From the NCBI RefSeq assembly GCF_033242265.1, contig NZ_BTFW01000001.1, positions 1,550,001 through 1,614,000 of the forward strand: DNA of 64,000 nucleotides. The letters are read 5' to 3'. The notes beneath the pieces were generated by a model. The model searched no databases. It saw nothing but the letters and a program-made list of their open reading frames with translations, and had not been told where the DNA came from. How positions within the stretch are numbered: the first letter of the stretch is position 1; each line of letters starts with the position of its first letter. Below are positions 9,901 through 17,906 of this stretch, in pieces. The translations under genes and the position numbers were made by a program. The DNA is from Novosphingobium sp. IK01. Its GTDB lineage: Bacteria; Pseudomonadota; Alphaproteobacteria; Sphingomonadales; Sphingomonadaceae.

Positions 9901-10353
9901 CTGTTCACACGGCTGTTCGGCGGGGGCGAGGCGCATCTGGCGCTGATCGACAGCGACGACCCGCTCGAAGCGGGCCTTGAAATCATGGCCCAGCCGCCGG
10001 GCAAGCGCCTGCAATCGCTGACCCTGCTTTCGGGCGGGGAACAGGCGCTGACGGCAGTGGCGCTGATCTTCGGGCTGTTCCTGACCAACCCTGCGCCGAT
10101 CTGCGTGCTCGACGAAGTCGACGCCCCGCTCGACGATGCGAATATCGAACGCTTCTGCGACCTCCTCGATGCGATGGTGGCGCAAACGAGCACCCGCTAC
10201 CTGATCGTCACGCACAATGCCGTGACGATGAGCCGGATGCACCGCCTGTTCGGCGTCACCATGGTCGAACGCGGCGTCTCGCGCCTCGTCAGCGTGGACC
10301 TTGGCGGCGCGGAAGACCTGCTGGCCAGCGCGCCCGCACCCTCCGCCGCTTAG
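6904..10353 (+). CDS. smc: Chromosome segregation protein SMC
   Basis: A 1149-aa SMC ATPase that compacts and segregates the chromosome with ScpA/ScpB (not in the window). Head motifs: Walker A GPNGCGKSNLLEA (about residue 33), Q-loop region SQGRIAAVI, ABC signature LLSGGEQALTAVALIF (about 1040) and Walker B CVLDEVDAPLDD (about 1068). Between them lie two very Ala/Arg/Glu-rich coiled coils and a compact hinge around residues 500-635 with the WDGFVARGE segment seen in alphaproteobacterial SMC. The ATG at 6904 precedes MHFQRLKLSGFKSF, the canonical N-terminus. Its stop overlaps the convergent ubiA stop (10350-10353). The biased composition produces long spurious antisense frames. Confidence 0.97.
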   Translation: MHFQRLKLSGFKSFVEPAELRIEPGLTGVVGPNGCGKSNLLEALRWVMGEASARAMRGSGMDDVIFAGSGRRPPRAFAEVALTAKTDPDDQWGGELEVVRRIERGAGSAYRVNGRDVRAKDVGLIFADAATGAHSPALVSQGRIAAVIAAKPAERRMMLEEAAGIAGLHVRRRDAEQKLRATEANLGRLEDLMAGLDDQIAALRKQARAAQRYKDVSERIRVAEARLTYARWRDAAQAADLARKEAGQAEAAVAGAQAATVTAQGAQHAAATALAQAREAQFDRRQDAAAHGQRMAALAAQLDAAEQRLADIDRQRARIEEDRTQADRVTREAALALARLEADITRSEADLLADEARRPLLVQAHDEADRTARAAQVDHAQKVAALAGTEAEWRVAQAALAAAAQRLARLDAESARLDAQAAALAAQPDPALALAAAQARRDEAAQTLARSRARRDELALARETLTAARDAAANALAGARADLAGVVREAEALARDKAARAKAAMARGKGPAALDACRVAPGWERALAAVLGRDAAAPLGPAQDEGRFWTGAEAPEPLPDALLLHMAQCPDELAARLALVHAVEADEGQPLAPGEWLVTRGGHLRRWDGFVARGEGAAQAAALEADNRLTDLEQRRPALEQALAEADTAHEAARQGLSAVQAEWSGIEKAIGSAADAERSALRALDQAEAARATQAQRAQDLARARETLGQQRAEAEAEASAAQAQQAALPDPAQGRAAVEAAQGRLSDTARALQQASAAQAALEQALAVGRERLGGMKADQRNWQARADDATRSLAQMAKRAEELDAERAVGAAKPLGLMAQIEEGDAIGTRITADLAQAEAALAQAEQAGKAADAALAAANEALAAAREHRAGAIARAAHEDQRRQDMAGVSGDRFQCPPPLLPERFAFASAQVGSAAQENDTHESLLAERERIGPVNLVAAAELAEMEGRHAESLAQQAELAEAVNRLRGSIGNLNREGRERLRAAFEAVDGHFRRLFTRLFGGGEAHLALIDSDDPLEAGLEIMAQPPGKRLQSLTLLSGGEQALTAVALIFGLFLTNPAPICVLDEVDAPLDDANIERFCDLLDAMVAQTSTRYLIVTHNAVTMSRMHRLFGVTMVERGVSRLVSVDLGGAEDLLASAPAPSAA

Positions 10354-11288
10354 GCACTGCCCACGGCAAGGCAGGCCAGCGCCATCAGGAACCCGGCCAT
10401 GCGGTTGGAGCGGAACCGCGCAAGGGCATTGTCGTTGTCGCCCACCTTGAGGGTCAGGACCTGCCAGGCCAGATGCCCGGCCACCGGCACCAGCGCGAGC
10501 AGCGCCAGCGGATCGGGCCGCACCAGCCAGAAGGCGAGCGCCCAGCACGCTACCGTCACGCCATAGAACGCCCCCACGCCGGGCTTGACCTTGCTGCCCA
10601 TCGCCCGCGCGCTCGACCGGATGCCGACGAGCGCGTCGTCCTCGCGGTCCTGCAACGCGTAGATCGTGTCATAGGCGATGCACCAGCAGATCGACCCGGC
10701 ATAGAGCGCGGCCAAGGCCCCCAGATGATCGCTGCTGACGGCGATCCACCCCGTCGGCGCACCCCACGTAAAGACCATGCCCAGCCAGGCCTGCGGCCAC
10801 CAGGTGATCCGCTTCATGAACGGATAGCCCGCGACAAGGCCAAGGCTGCCCACCGCCACCAGCTGCGCCTGCCAGCGCAACTGCACCAGCACGACCAGCC
10901 CGACCAGCGTGAGCAGGCCCAGCCAGGCCCAGGCCGCCTTCTTGCTCACCCGTCCGCTCGCCACCGGGCGCTGCGCCGTGCGCGCCACCCGCGCGTCGAG
11001 CTTGGCATCGACGATGTCGTTGTAGACGCAGCCCGCCCCGCGCATCACGACCGAACCCACCAGCATCCAGACCACCAGCCGCCATTGCGCCGCGCCGCCG
11101 CCCAGGAACACCCCCCAGGCGCAAGGCCAGAACAGCAGCCACCAGCCGATCGGCCGGTCGAACCGGGCGAGCAGCGCATAGTCGCGCAAGGGTTGCGGCA
11201 GGCGGGCCACCAGCCCGCGGTGCTCGCTGTCGGGAACGATCTGGTCGGTTGCCCGAGCCGTAGTTTGAGCCGAAGTTTGAGCCGTCAT
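10350..11288 (-). CDS. ubiA: 4-hydroxybenzoate polyprenyltransferase UbiA
   Basis: Inner-membrane prenyltransferase (312 aa) that attaches the polyprenyl tail to 4-hydroxybenzoate in ubiquinone synthesis. Both Asp-rich motifs are present: GCVYNDIVDAKLDARVART (first diphosphate/Mg site, about residue 78) and IYALQDREDD (second, about 200). About eight hydrophobic segments cover the rest. ATG 11288 (MTAQTSAQT) is chosen; an in-frame ATG exists at 11300. It is convergent with smc with overlapping stops. The rsmE gene diverges 83 nt upstream. Confidence 0.95.
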   Translation of the reverse strand: MTAQTSAQTTARATDQIVPDSEHRGLVARLPQPLRDYALLARFDRPIGWWLLFWPCAWGVFLGGGAAQWRLVVWMLVGSVVMRGAGCVYNDIVDAKLDARVARTAQRPVASGRVSKKAAWAWLGLLTLVGLVVLVQLRWQAQLVAVGSLGLVAGYPFMKRITWWPQAWLGMVFTWGAPTGWIAVSSDHLGALAALYAGSICWCIAYDTIYALQDREDDALVGIRSSARAMGSKVKPGVGAFYGVTVACWALAFWLVRPDPLALLALVPVAGHLAWQVLTLKVGDNDNALARFRSNRMAGFLMALACLAVGSA

Positions 11289-11371
11289 GGCAGGCCGCAT
11301 GCGCCGCTTGGGCGCGCGGCGCAAGACCCCAGATTGCCTGAACCAGCCCGCGCGCCTATGAACCGGCCACC

Positions 11372-12127
11372 ATGACCCAGCACTTGCCCGCCACCCCCGC
11401 CTGGCCGCCCCGCTCCGCCCCGCGCCTCTTCGTGAGCCAGCGCCTTGCCGAAGGGGAAACCATCGCTCTCGACGGGCCGCAGGCGCACTATCTGGGCAAA
11501 GTCATGCGCGTGGCGGCAGGCGACGCGGTGATCCTGTGCGACAACCAGACCGGCGAATGGGTCGCCCGCGTGGCGCAGGCGGGCAAGCGCGACGTGGTTC
11601 TGGCGGTCGAGACGTGCCTGCGCCCGCGCGAGGACGTGCCCGACCTCTGGCTCTGCCCGGCCCTGCTCAAGAAGCAGGCCTATGACTGGGTGCTCGAAAA
11701 GGCGACCGAACTGGGCGTCGCGCAGATCCGCCCGGTGATCACCCGGCGCTGCGTGGCCGACAAGCTCAACCCCGAGCGCGCCGAAGCGATCATCACCGAG
11801 GCCGCCGAACAATGCGCGCGCACGGCCCTGCCCACGCTTGCCCCGCCCGCCCGCCTCGACGCGCTGCTGCGCGACTGGCCCCAGACCCGCACGCTGTTCT
11901 TCGCCGACGAACAGGGCGGCGCCCCCGCGCGCGCGGCCTTTGCTGCCCATGAGGGCCCAGCCGCGCTGCTGATTGGCCCCGAAGGCGGCTTCGACGAGGC
12001 CGAACGCGCCGCCATTCGCGCCCATCCGCGCGCCCGCGCGATCACGCTGGGCCCGCGCATCCTGCGCGGCGAAACCGCAGCCGTGGCAGCCACCGCGCTG
12101 TGGATGGGGACCATGGGCGACTGGTGA
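11372..12127 (+). CDS. rsmE: 16S rRNA (uracil1498-N3)-methyltransferase RsmE
   Basis: A 251-aa SPOUT-class methyltransferase that modifies U1498 of 16S rRNA. Domains: an N-terminal PUA-like RNA-binding part (to about residue 80, with AHYLGKVMRV), then the trefoil-knot catalytic domain with IGPEGGFDEAE and LGPRILRGETA, the AdoMet-binding knot motifs of the family. KATELGV and EQCARTALP also match RsmE. Start is ATG 11372. The gene is followed by a 111-nt gap before gshA in which nothing distinctive is seen. Confidence 0.96.
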   Translation: MTQHLPATPAWPPRSAPRLFVSQRLAEGETIALDGPQAHYLGKVMRVAAGDAVILCDNQTGEWVARVAQAGKRDVVLAVETCLRPREDVPDLWLCPALLKKQAYDWVLEKATELGVAQIRPVITRRCVADKLNPERAEAIITEAAEQCARTALPTLAPPARLDALLRDWPQTRTLFFADEQGGAPARAAFAAHEGPAALLIGPEGGFDEAERAAIRAHPRARAITLGPRILRGETAAVAATALWMGTMGDW

Positions 12128-12238
12128 GCGTCCTTCCCGGCTGATTTGGGAATCCGATCAGATTGTTGCGGCTCTGGAAAGGCCCGTCCCGCGTTTATCG
12201 CTGGCGCAAACCCGGTTTGTTCTCTAACGCATGCGGGC

Positions 12239-13612
12239 ATGAGCACCCGACAGGTTTCAGATAGCAACGATCCTATCATCGAGAGCCGCGACCAGCTTGT
12301 CGCGCCGATGGAGCGTGGGGAAAAGCCCCGTGAGGCCTGGAGGATCGGCACCGAACACGAAAAGTTCGTCTACCGCACCGCCGATCACGCCGCGCCCTCC
12401 TATGCCGAGCCCGGTGGCATCCGCGACCTGCTGCTGGGCCTGAAGGAATTCGGCTGGGAGCCGGTCATGGAAGGCGACAATGTGATCGCCATGGCCGGGG
12501 CCGACGGCACGGTCAGCCTCGAACCGGCAGGCCAGCTCGAACTTTCGGGCGCGCCGCTCGAAAACCTCCACCAGACTTGCGCCGAAACCGGGCGCCACCT
12601 CGCCCAGGTCAAGACCATCGGCGAGCGGTTCGGCCTTGCCTACATGGGCCTGGGCCTCTGGCCCGACAAGACGCGCGAAGAACTGCCGATCATGCCCAAG
12701 GGGCGCTATGACATCATGCTGCGCCACATGCCCCGCGTGGGCACGATGGGCCTCGACATGATGCTGCGCACCTGCACGATCCAGACCAACCTCGACTACA
12801 GCAGCGAGGCGGACATGGCGCAGAAGTTCCGCGTGAGCCTCGCCCTGCAACCGCTGGCCACCGCGCTGTTCGCCAATTCGCCGTTCCTCGAAGGCAAGCC
12901 CAACGGCTTCCTGTCCTATCGCAGCCATATCTGGTCGGACACCGACCCGGCGCGCACGGGCATGCTGCCCTTCGTGTTCGAAGAGGGCTTCGGCTACGAA
13001 CGCTATGTCGACTACATGCTCGACGTGCCGATGTACTTCGTGTTCCGCGAGGGCCGCTATATCGACGCGGCGGGCCAGTCGTTCCGCGACTTCCTCGAAG
13101 GGCGCCTGCCCGCCCTGCCCGGCGAGAAGCCCACGCTGGCGGACTGGACCGACCACCTGTCGACCGCCTTCCCCGAAGTGCGCCTCAAATCGTTCCTCGA
13201 AATGCGCGGCGCCGATGGCGGCCCGTGGGATCGCATCTGCGCGCTGCCCGCATTCTGGGTGGGCCTGCTCTATGACCAGGGCGCGCTCGATGCGGCGTGG
13301 GATCTGGTCAAGGACTGGGACATGGCGGGCCGCGAGACCTTGCGCGCCAGCGTGCCCAAGCTCGGCCTCGACGCCCCGCTTCCCGGTGGCGGCACCTTGC
13401 GCGACATCGCGCCGCGCGTGCTCGACATCGCGCGTGGCGGCCTTGCCGCGCGGGGACGCCTCAACGCCGCGGGCGACAACGAGACCGGCTATCTGGCCCC
13501 GCTCGACGAGATCGTCGCCAGTGGCAAGACCCCGGCCGAGCGGCTGCTCGATCTCTATCACGGGCAATGGGGCGGCGATCTGTCGAAGGTCTACGCACTC
13601 AAGACGTTCTGA
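12239..13612 (+). CDS. gshA: Glutamate-cysteine ligase (plant/alphaproteobacterial type)
   Basis: First enzyme of glutathione synthesis: ATP-dependent ligation of Glu and Cys in the cytoplasm. At 457 aa it has the usual length of the type found in alphaproteobacteria and plants. Family segments visible: WRIGTEHEKFVY at the N-terminus (the E-x-E metal/ATP region), EPAGQLELSGAPL, LDMMLRTCTIQTNLDYSSE and SYRSHIWSDTDPARTG. ATG 12239 is preferred; an in-frame ATG further upstream (12146) lacks family similarity. A small ABM-domain gene begins 14 nt after the stop, so the two are probably co-transcribed. Confidence 0.95.
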   Translation: MSTRQVSDSNDPIIESRDQLVAPMERGEKPREAWRIGTEHEKFVYRTADHAAPSYAEPGGIRDLLLGLKEFGWEPVMEGDNVIAMAGADGTVSLEPAGQLELSGAPLENLHQTCAETGRHLAQVKTIGERFGLAYMGLGLWPDKTREELPIMPKGRYDIMLRHMPRVGTMGLDMMLRTCTIQTNLDYSSEADMAQKFRVSLALQPLATALFANSPFLEGKPNGFLSYRSHIWSDTDPARTGMLPFVFEEGFGYERYVDYMLDVPMYFVFREGRYIDAAGQSFRDFLEGRLPALPGEKPTLADWTDHLSTAFPEVRLKSFLEMRGADGGPWDRICALPAFWVGLLYDQGALDAAWDLVKDWDMAGRETLRASVPKLGLDAPLPGGGTLRDIAPRVLDIARGGLAARGRLNAAGDNETGYLAPLDEIVASGKTPAERLLDLYHGQWGGDLSKVYALKTF

Positions 13613-13626
13613 GCGGAGACACCATC

Positions 13627-13926
13627 ATGATCCTCGTGATCGGCACGTTCCGCCTGCCTGCCTCCTCGGTCGAGGCGGCAGGCCCGCTCATGGCCTCGGT
13701 CATCGCGGCAACGCGGGCCGAGGACGGCTGCCTGGCCTATGCCTATTCGCACGACGTGCTCGACGCCGGGCTGGTCCATGTGACCGAGAAGTGGCGCGAC
13801 CGCGCCGCGCTCGAAGCCCATTTCCAGACCCCGCACATGGCCGCCCTGCTCGAAGGACTGAAGGCCTTCGCCGTTTCGGATTTCGACATCCGCACCTTCG
13901 AAAGCGACGAAGGCACGCCCCTATGA
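13627..13926 (+). CDS. Putative quinol monooxygenase, ABM domain
   Basis: A 99-aa single-domain protein of the antibiotic biosynthesis monooxygenase (ABM/YgiN-like) family with a ferredoxin-like fold. Typical segments are an N-terminal strand MILVIGTFRL, the EDGCLAYAYSHDV turn, and TEKWRDRAALEAHFQTPHM with the conserved W and the H-F-x-x-x-H. It is probably dimeric. It lies 14 nt after gshA, so a redox or detoxification link to glutathione is possible but is inference. The stop is at 13926; a small palindrome follows. Confidence 0.85.
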   Translation: MILVIGTFRLPASSVEAAGPLMASVIAATRAEDGCLAYAYSHDVLDAGLVHVTEKWRDRAALEAHFQTPHMAALLEGLKAFAVSDFDIRTFESDEGTPL

Positions 13927-13946
13927 AGCGACAGGTGTGAAGCAAC

Positions 13947-13965
13947 AGGCCTGACAGTCAGGCCT
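13947..13965. terminator. Hairpin between convergent genes
   Basis: An 8-bp perfect stem (13947-13954 with 13958-13965) and a 3-nt loop sit between the ABM gene and the end of the convergent membrane methyltransferase gene. There is no clear T-run on either side, so it may be only a weak bidirectional terminator. Confidence 0.4.
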
Positions 13966-15385
13966 ATTGGGCAGGGTGCCGGTCGCCCTGCCCGCTTTCC
14001 TCTCCGGCTCCACCCTCTCTGACCACGCCCTCTCCAGCCCCCCGGCGGCGCCCGACGAGAGCGTTCTCCAGCGCGGCCAGACGGCGGGTGACCGGGCCGT
14101 TTTCCCCCATCCACGCGTGATAGGCGCGATATTTGGGGTCGGCGGCCAGAAGGTGGCGCTCCTCGGTCTTCGCGCGCCAGAAATAGACCCCGCTGACGAT
14201 CCCGAGGATCACCGTGTTGCGCACCGCGTCGACCAGCGAGTGGGTCGTTACCAGAAACGGCAGCGTCGCCAGCCACCAGAACAGGTTCTTCGACAGATAG
14301 GCCGGGTGCCGCGTCCACGCATAGGGCCCGTTGGTAACCACCCCGCGCCACGTCAGGTTGGAAAAGCGCAGGCCAAAGGCCACCGTCGCCCAGGCATAGA
14401 TGCCCGTGAGCACGACCATGATCCCGCCCCAGAGCCACAGCAGCGCCGGGTGCCCGGCCAGCCAATACGTCCATTCGGCGGTGTTCTGGTGATAGTCGAG
14501 CACCCCGCCGCCGCCCATCAGCACGAACGGCGGATAGCAGATCAGCGCCGCCACCCAGCCCGCCAGAAACGGATTGGCCGTGCGGATCTGCGCATCGAGC
14601 GGCTTCATCGTCAGCAGATAGCCGACCATCGCGATCTGCACGTCGATCATGAACATCGCCGAAATCGCCGCGTTCGACCAGGCCACCGGATCGGCTCCCA
14701 ACCGGCTCCAGTCGGCCTCGACCACCGCGCCAAAGCCGCCCGGCAGGATCGAGATCATGAAGGCGCAGAAGAAGCCCTTGACGCTCCACGCGCGCAAATG
14801 GTGCCAGACCTGTTCGCGGTCATAGGCCTCGCGCCCGATCAGCATGGCCCCAAAATGCCAGGCCCCGTCGCGCGGCTCAACCAGCACGCGATCGAGCCAG
14901 AGCACATAGGGAATGGCGCCCAGAAACAGCAGCGGCGCGGCCTGTTCGAGCAGGTCCATCGCGAACACATATGGCCCGCGCCAATACCACCGCGCGAGGC
15001 AATAGACGAAGGCGATCAGCCCCCATGTCGCCCACAGACCCGCCAGCTTGGTCATCGCCCCGTCGGTCACGGCGCGCAACGGGCGCGGGGCCGACCAGTC
15101 GATCCCGGTCGAGGGGCGCAAGTGGACTTTGTCGACCAGCAGCGACCACAGCACCATCGGCGTGCCCGAAAAGACCAGCGCCAGCACCGCCGCGCTCGAT
15201 CCGGCCAGCCGCTCGCGCGGGCCGGGCAGGTTCAGCGCCGCGCCGATCTCGGGCCAGGCCCGGCAGATCGCCACCCAGACCATGAGCCCGGCAAGGCCCG
15301 CCAGCCCCACGGCGGCGGAAACATCGCTGGCCGGGCGCGGCGGGGCGCCAAAAACGGGCGCTTTAGAAACGGGCGTTTGCGTCAT
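13964..15385 (-). CDS. Isoprenylcysteine carboxyl methyltransferase-like membrane protein
   Basis: A 473-aa polytopic membrane protein with about nine hydrophobic segments. Its C-terminal third resembles the ICMT/PEMT/DUF1295 methyltransferase family: GPYAWTRHPAYLSKNLFWWL provides the conserved RHP-x-Y and Asn, and RAKTEERHLLAADPKYRAY gives the EE-x-x-L motif that binds AdoMet. The N-terminal half is extra membrane sequence, found in longer members of the family. The last 30 residues are hydrophilic Gly/Glu/Arg-rich. The methyl acceptor is unknown; bacteria lack prenylated CaaX proteins, so a lipid or quinone-like acceptor is more likely. Start is ATG 15385. Confidence 0.78.
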   Translation of the reverse strand: MTQTPVSKAPVFGAPPRPASDVSAAVGLAGLAGLMVWVAICRAWPEIGAALNLPGPRERLAGSSAAVLALVFSGTPMVLWSLLVDKVHLRPSTGIDWSAPRPLRAVTDGAMTKLAGLWATWGLIAFVYCLARWYWRGPYVFAMDLLEQAAPLLFLGAIPYVLWLDRVLVEPRDGAWHFGAMLIGREAYDREQVWHHLRAWSVKGFFCAFMISILPGGFGAVVEADWSRLGADPVAWSNAAISAMFMIDVQIAMVGYLLTMKPLDAQIRTANPFLAGWVAALICYPPFVLMGGGGVLDYHQNTAEWTYWLAGHPALLWLWGGIMVVLTGIYAWATVAFGLRFSNLTWRGVVTNGPYAWTRHPAYLSKNLFWWLATLPFLVTTHSLVDAVRNTVILGIVSGVYFWRAKTEERHLLAADPKYRAYHAWMGENGPVTRRLAALENALVGRRRGAGEGVVREGGAGEESGQGDRHPAQ

Positions 15386-15431
15386 GCCCGCCCGGTTATA
15401 GCATCAAGGTGGAAATTGCGTGAAGACATGC

Positions 15432-15469
15432 AAAAAGGCGGGAGCAGGCCCCTGTGCCCTGCCCCCGCC
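15432..15469 (-). terminator. Rho-independent terminator after bamB
   Basis: Read on the minus strand, a 12-nt arm (15458-15469) pairs with 15437-15448 apart from one mismatch, and is followed by five U residues (15432-15436). It begins 28 nt after the bamB stop and is a strong intrinsic terminator for the yfgM-bamB transcript. Confidence 0.8.
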
Positions 15470-15496
15470 CCCGATGTTCCCAAGCGCCCGGTCCGC

Positions 15497-16885
15497 TCAG
15501 CGCCAGGCGGTGATCGCGCCGCTGTCGTCGAGGACGTAGAGCGTCTTGTCGGCCACGATCGGCGCGAGCGTAACGGGCGCGTTGACCCGGCCCGCCACGG
15601 CCATCGTGCCGTCGCCCACCGTCACCTTGACGATCTGCCCGCGCGAATTGGCCGCCCAGAGCTTGTTGCCCGCCAGCACCGGGCCGGTCCAGAAGATCGG
15701 CTTTTCCTTCTTCTTGGGGCTGACATAGCGGGGAAGCTGGCTCATCCAGCGGACCTTGCCGCTGGCCTTGGCGATGCACAGCAGCTTGGCCTCGTCAGTC
15801 AGCGTGAAGATCCACTCGCCCGCCACCGCCGGGGTGGAGATCCCGGCAAGGTTGAGTTCCCAGATGCGCTGGCCGCTGACCAGTTCATAGGCCGCCATGC
15901 GCCCGCCCTGACCCAGCGCATAGACGTGGCCGCTCTCGATGATCGGGTCGGCGTCGATGTCGGTGATGGTCGAGACGCTGGTGGCGATCGACGTGCGCGC
16001 GAGCGCGTCCGACCACAACTGGCGCCCGTTTTCATAGCGATAGGCGACCAGTTCGCCCGAGCTGTAGCCCGCGATCACGGTGCCCTGCCCGGCAGCGGGC
16101 GCGGCCACGCCGAACACGCCGCTCTGGGTGGTGGAGGCCGATTCGTTCCACAAGCTGGTGCCATCAGCGATATTGAGCGCGATGATCTGGTTGTCCTGCG
16201 TCATCACGTAGACCGCGCCGAACGCGACCGTGGGCGCCCCGCGCAGCGGCCCTGCGGGCTTGACCCGCCACTTGATCTTGCCGTCGGTGGCATCGAGCGC
16301 GGCCACTTCGCCAAGGCCGGTCGTGATATAGACCGAACCTTCATCGAAGCTCACCCCGCCGCCGAAGATCGAATCGTTCTTCTTGGGCAGGCGGAAGCCC
16401 TGCTGCCACTTTTCGCGCCCGGTGTTGTCGTCGAAGGCATGGACGATGCCCTTGGTGTCCATCGCATAGAGCAGGCCGCCGCCCACGACGGGCGAGGCGC
16501 CAAGGCGCTGCTGGGGCGAAGACCCGGCGATGCGCACGCTCCACACCTTGCGCGGCGCGTCGGCCAGCGCGAGGTGGCCCGAAGCCTTGCTGGCCGTGCC
16601 GCCGCCCTGGGCCCACTGCGAATTGACCTCGGGCGCGGGCACCACGACATCCATCGAGGCGAGCGCGGTATCGACCTTGGTGCCCGATTCGATGTGCGAG
16701 AGCACGGGAATGCGGTTGCCGACCGTCGGCGTCGCCTTGATCTTGGGCTTGTGCGCGGCGCAGCCGCCCAGACCCAGCGCAGCGATGCCCATCCCCAGCG
16801 CGAGGCTCAGCCTCAGGCTCATCCCGCGGCCAATACCGGTTTCTTGCGCCGTGCCGGCACGGGGCTGGCGGGGAATGCGGATCAT
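15497..16885 (-). CDS. bamB: Outer membrane assembly factor BamB-like PQQ-repeat lipoprotein
   Basis: A 462-aa lipoprotein predicted to be an eight-bladed beta-propeller scaffold of the BAM complex, which inserts outer-membrane proteins. The signal has lipobox LGLGGC (Cys about residue 42). Repeated propeller strands of the PQQ/quinoprotein type occur through the body: LLYAMDTKGIVHAFD, GEVAALDATDGKIKW, QIIALNIADGTSLW and ELVAYRYENGRQLW. The ATG at 16885 has a good ribosome site (AAGGA, 8-nt spacer); an ATG at 16822 would give a shorter signal but lacks one. The upstream YfgM-like gene is the usual partner of bamB. An intrinsic terminator follows. Confidence 0.88.
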   Translation of the reverse strand: MIRIPRQPRAGTAQETGIGRGMSLRLSLALGMGIAALGLGGCAAHKPKIKATPTVGNRIPVLSHIESGTKVDTALASMDVVVPAPEVNSQWAQGGGTASKASGHLALADAPRKVWSVRIAGSSPQQRLGASPVVGGGLLYAMDTKGIVHAFDDNTGREKWQQGFRLPKKNDSIFGGGVSFDEGSVYITTGLGEVAALDATDGKIKWRVKPAGPLRGAPTVAFGAVYVMTQDNQIIALNIADGTSLWNESASTTQSGVFGVAAPAAGQGTVIAGYSSGELVAYRYENGRQLWSDALARTSIATSVSTITDIDADPIIESGHVYALGQGGRMAAYELVSGQRIWELNLAGISTPAVAGEWIFTLTDEAKLLCIAKASGKVRWMSQLPRYVSPKKKEKPIFWTGPVLAGNKLWAANSRGQIVKVTVGDGTMAVAGRVNAPVTLAPIVADKTLYVLDDSGAITAWR

Positions 16886-16981
16886 GCCTGTCTTCCTTGT
16901 CCTGTCATGCCCCGGCCTGCGCGCTGGCGGCGGGGGCTGTGCGCAGAGGCGGTTGCCGCTCGCAGAATGAATGGGCCTTGC

Positions 16982-17767
16982 TTATTGCCCAGCGGCCTGA
17001 CCGGCACTCTGCGCCATCAGCGCGGCCACGTCGTCGACCGCATCGACGCCAAGTGCGCCTGCCATCTGGCGCGCACGCTGGCGGATCGAATCGGGCACGG
17101 TCTTGTCCTTGGCGAGCGCGGCAAACAGCGGTCCGGCCAGATCGGGCTTGTTCTGCCTGAGATAGGCCATGGCGACCAGTTCGCCCGCGCTGCCGAACCA
17201 CGGATTGCCCGGCACGGCCAGCGGCTTGAGACGGTCGACCACCTGCTGGGGCTGCATCGCATCGAAGCGGATCGCCACTTCGCGGATCGAGGCAAGGTCG
17301 CGCAGGGCCTGCGGCGCGGCGCTGTCGCTGGCCACGGCGGCAAAGTCTCCGGCGGCCTTGGCCAGCTTGGCCGCATCGCCCTTGGCCTGATCCTGGGCGA
17401 TGCCCGCCTGGAGCAGTTGGGCCGTCGCCTTGTAGCCGGGGGTGCCATTCTTGATCAGCGCGCCGAGCGGGGCGGCGACATCGGCGGTGCGCTGTGCCTC
17501 GACGGAATCGAGCACTTGCGTCATGGATTCGCCCTGAATCCCGCGCTGGTTGGCCTGATGGGTGTCGTACCACAGCCATCCGCCCAGCCCGAGCAGGCCC
17601 GCCACGAGCGCGGCCCCCACCGGGATGCCCCAGCGGCGCACGGCCTCCATCGCGGCGTCGGCCCGCAGCGCATCATCGACTTCGCGGGCAAAGACATTGC
17701 CTTGCGCGGCGCGCGCGGCGGCAAGTTGGTCGGAACGGGACTGCGGGCTATTCGGTCTCAGGGCCAA
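16982..17767 (-). CDS. YfgM-like tetratricopeptide membrane protein
   Basis: A 261-aa single-pass membrane protein of the YfgM/DUF2133 type. The N-terminal cytoplasmic segment contains FAREVDDALRADAAMEAVRR, one transmembrane helix follows (WGIPVGAALVAGLLGLGGWLW, about residues 47-66), and then a periplasmic Ala-rich helical domain that would fold as TPR-like repeats. YfgM is known as a SecYEG ancillary subunit and periplasmic chaperone helper next to bamB, the arrangement seen here. No ATG is available before the family segment; a TTG at 17767 is the best start, which is unusual and should be treated as tentative. Confidence 0.78.
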   Translation of the reverse strand: MALRPNSPQSRSDQLAAARAAQGNVFAREVDDALRADAAMEAVRRWGIPVGAALVAGLLGLGGWLWYDTHQANQRGIQGESMTQVLDSVEAQRTADVAAPLGALIKNGTPGYKATAQLLQAGIAQDQAKGDAAKLAKAAGDFAAVASDSAAPQALRDLASIREVAIRFDAMQPQQVVDRLKPLAVPGNPWFGSAGELVAMAYLRQNKPDLAGPLFAALAKDKTVPDSIRQRARQMAGALGVDAVDDVAALMAQSAGQAAGQ

Positions 17768-17906
17768 GGCTGCGCTTTCGGCGTTAAAGTCTGGAATGAC
17801 GTATTTCAGGGAATCTGGCGGTGTTTAGCGGATGGCGCCACCATTTCAACGGCAATGATGCTGGCTGTCCCCCGCTGAACCAGCCGTGAAGGCCCGAACC
17901 GGTCCA

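Noticed and set aside
5989..10548. Very long open frame antisense to smc (about 1500 codons)
   Set aside because: It is a by-product of the GC- and Ala/Arg-biased smc coiled-coil codons. The translation is a low-complexity Gly/Ala/Arg string with no domain.
13967..17878. 1303-codon plus-strand open frame across the methyltransferase, bamB and yfgM genes
   Set aside because: It spans three recognisable minus-strand genes and shows His/Arg/Pro-rich shadow sequence only.
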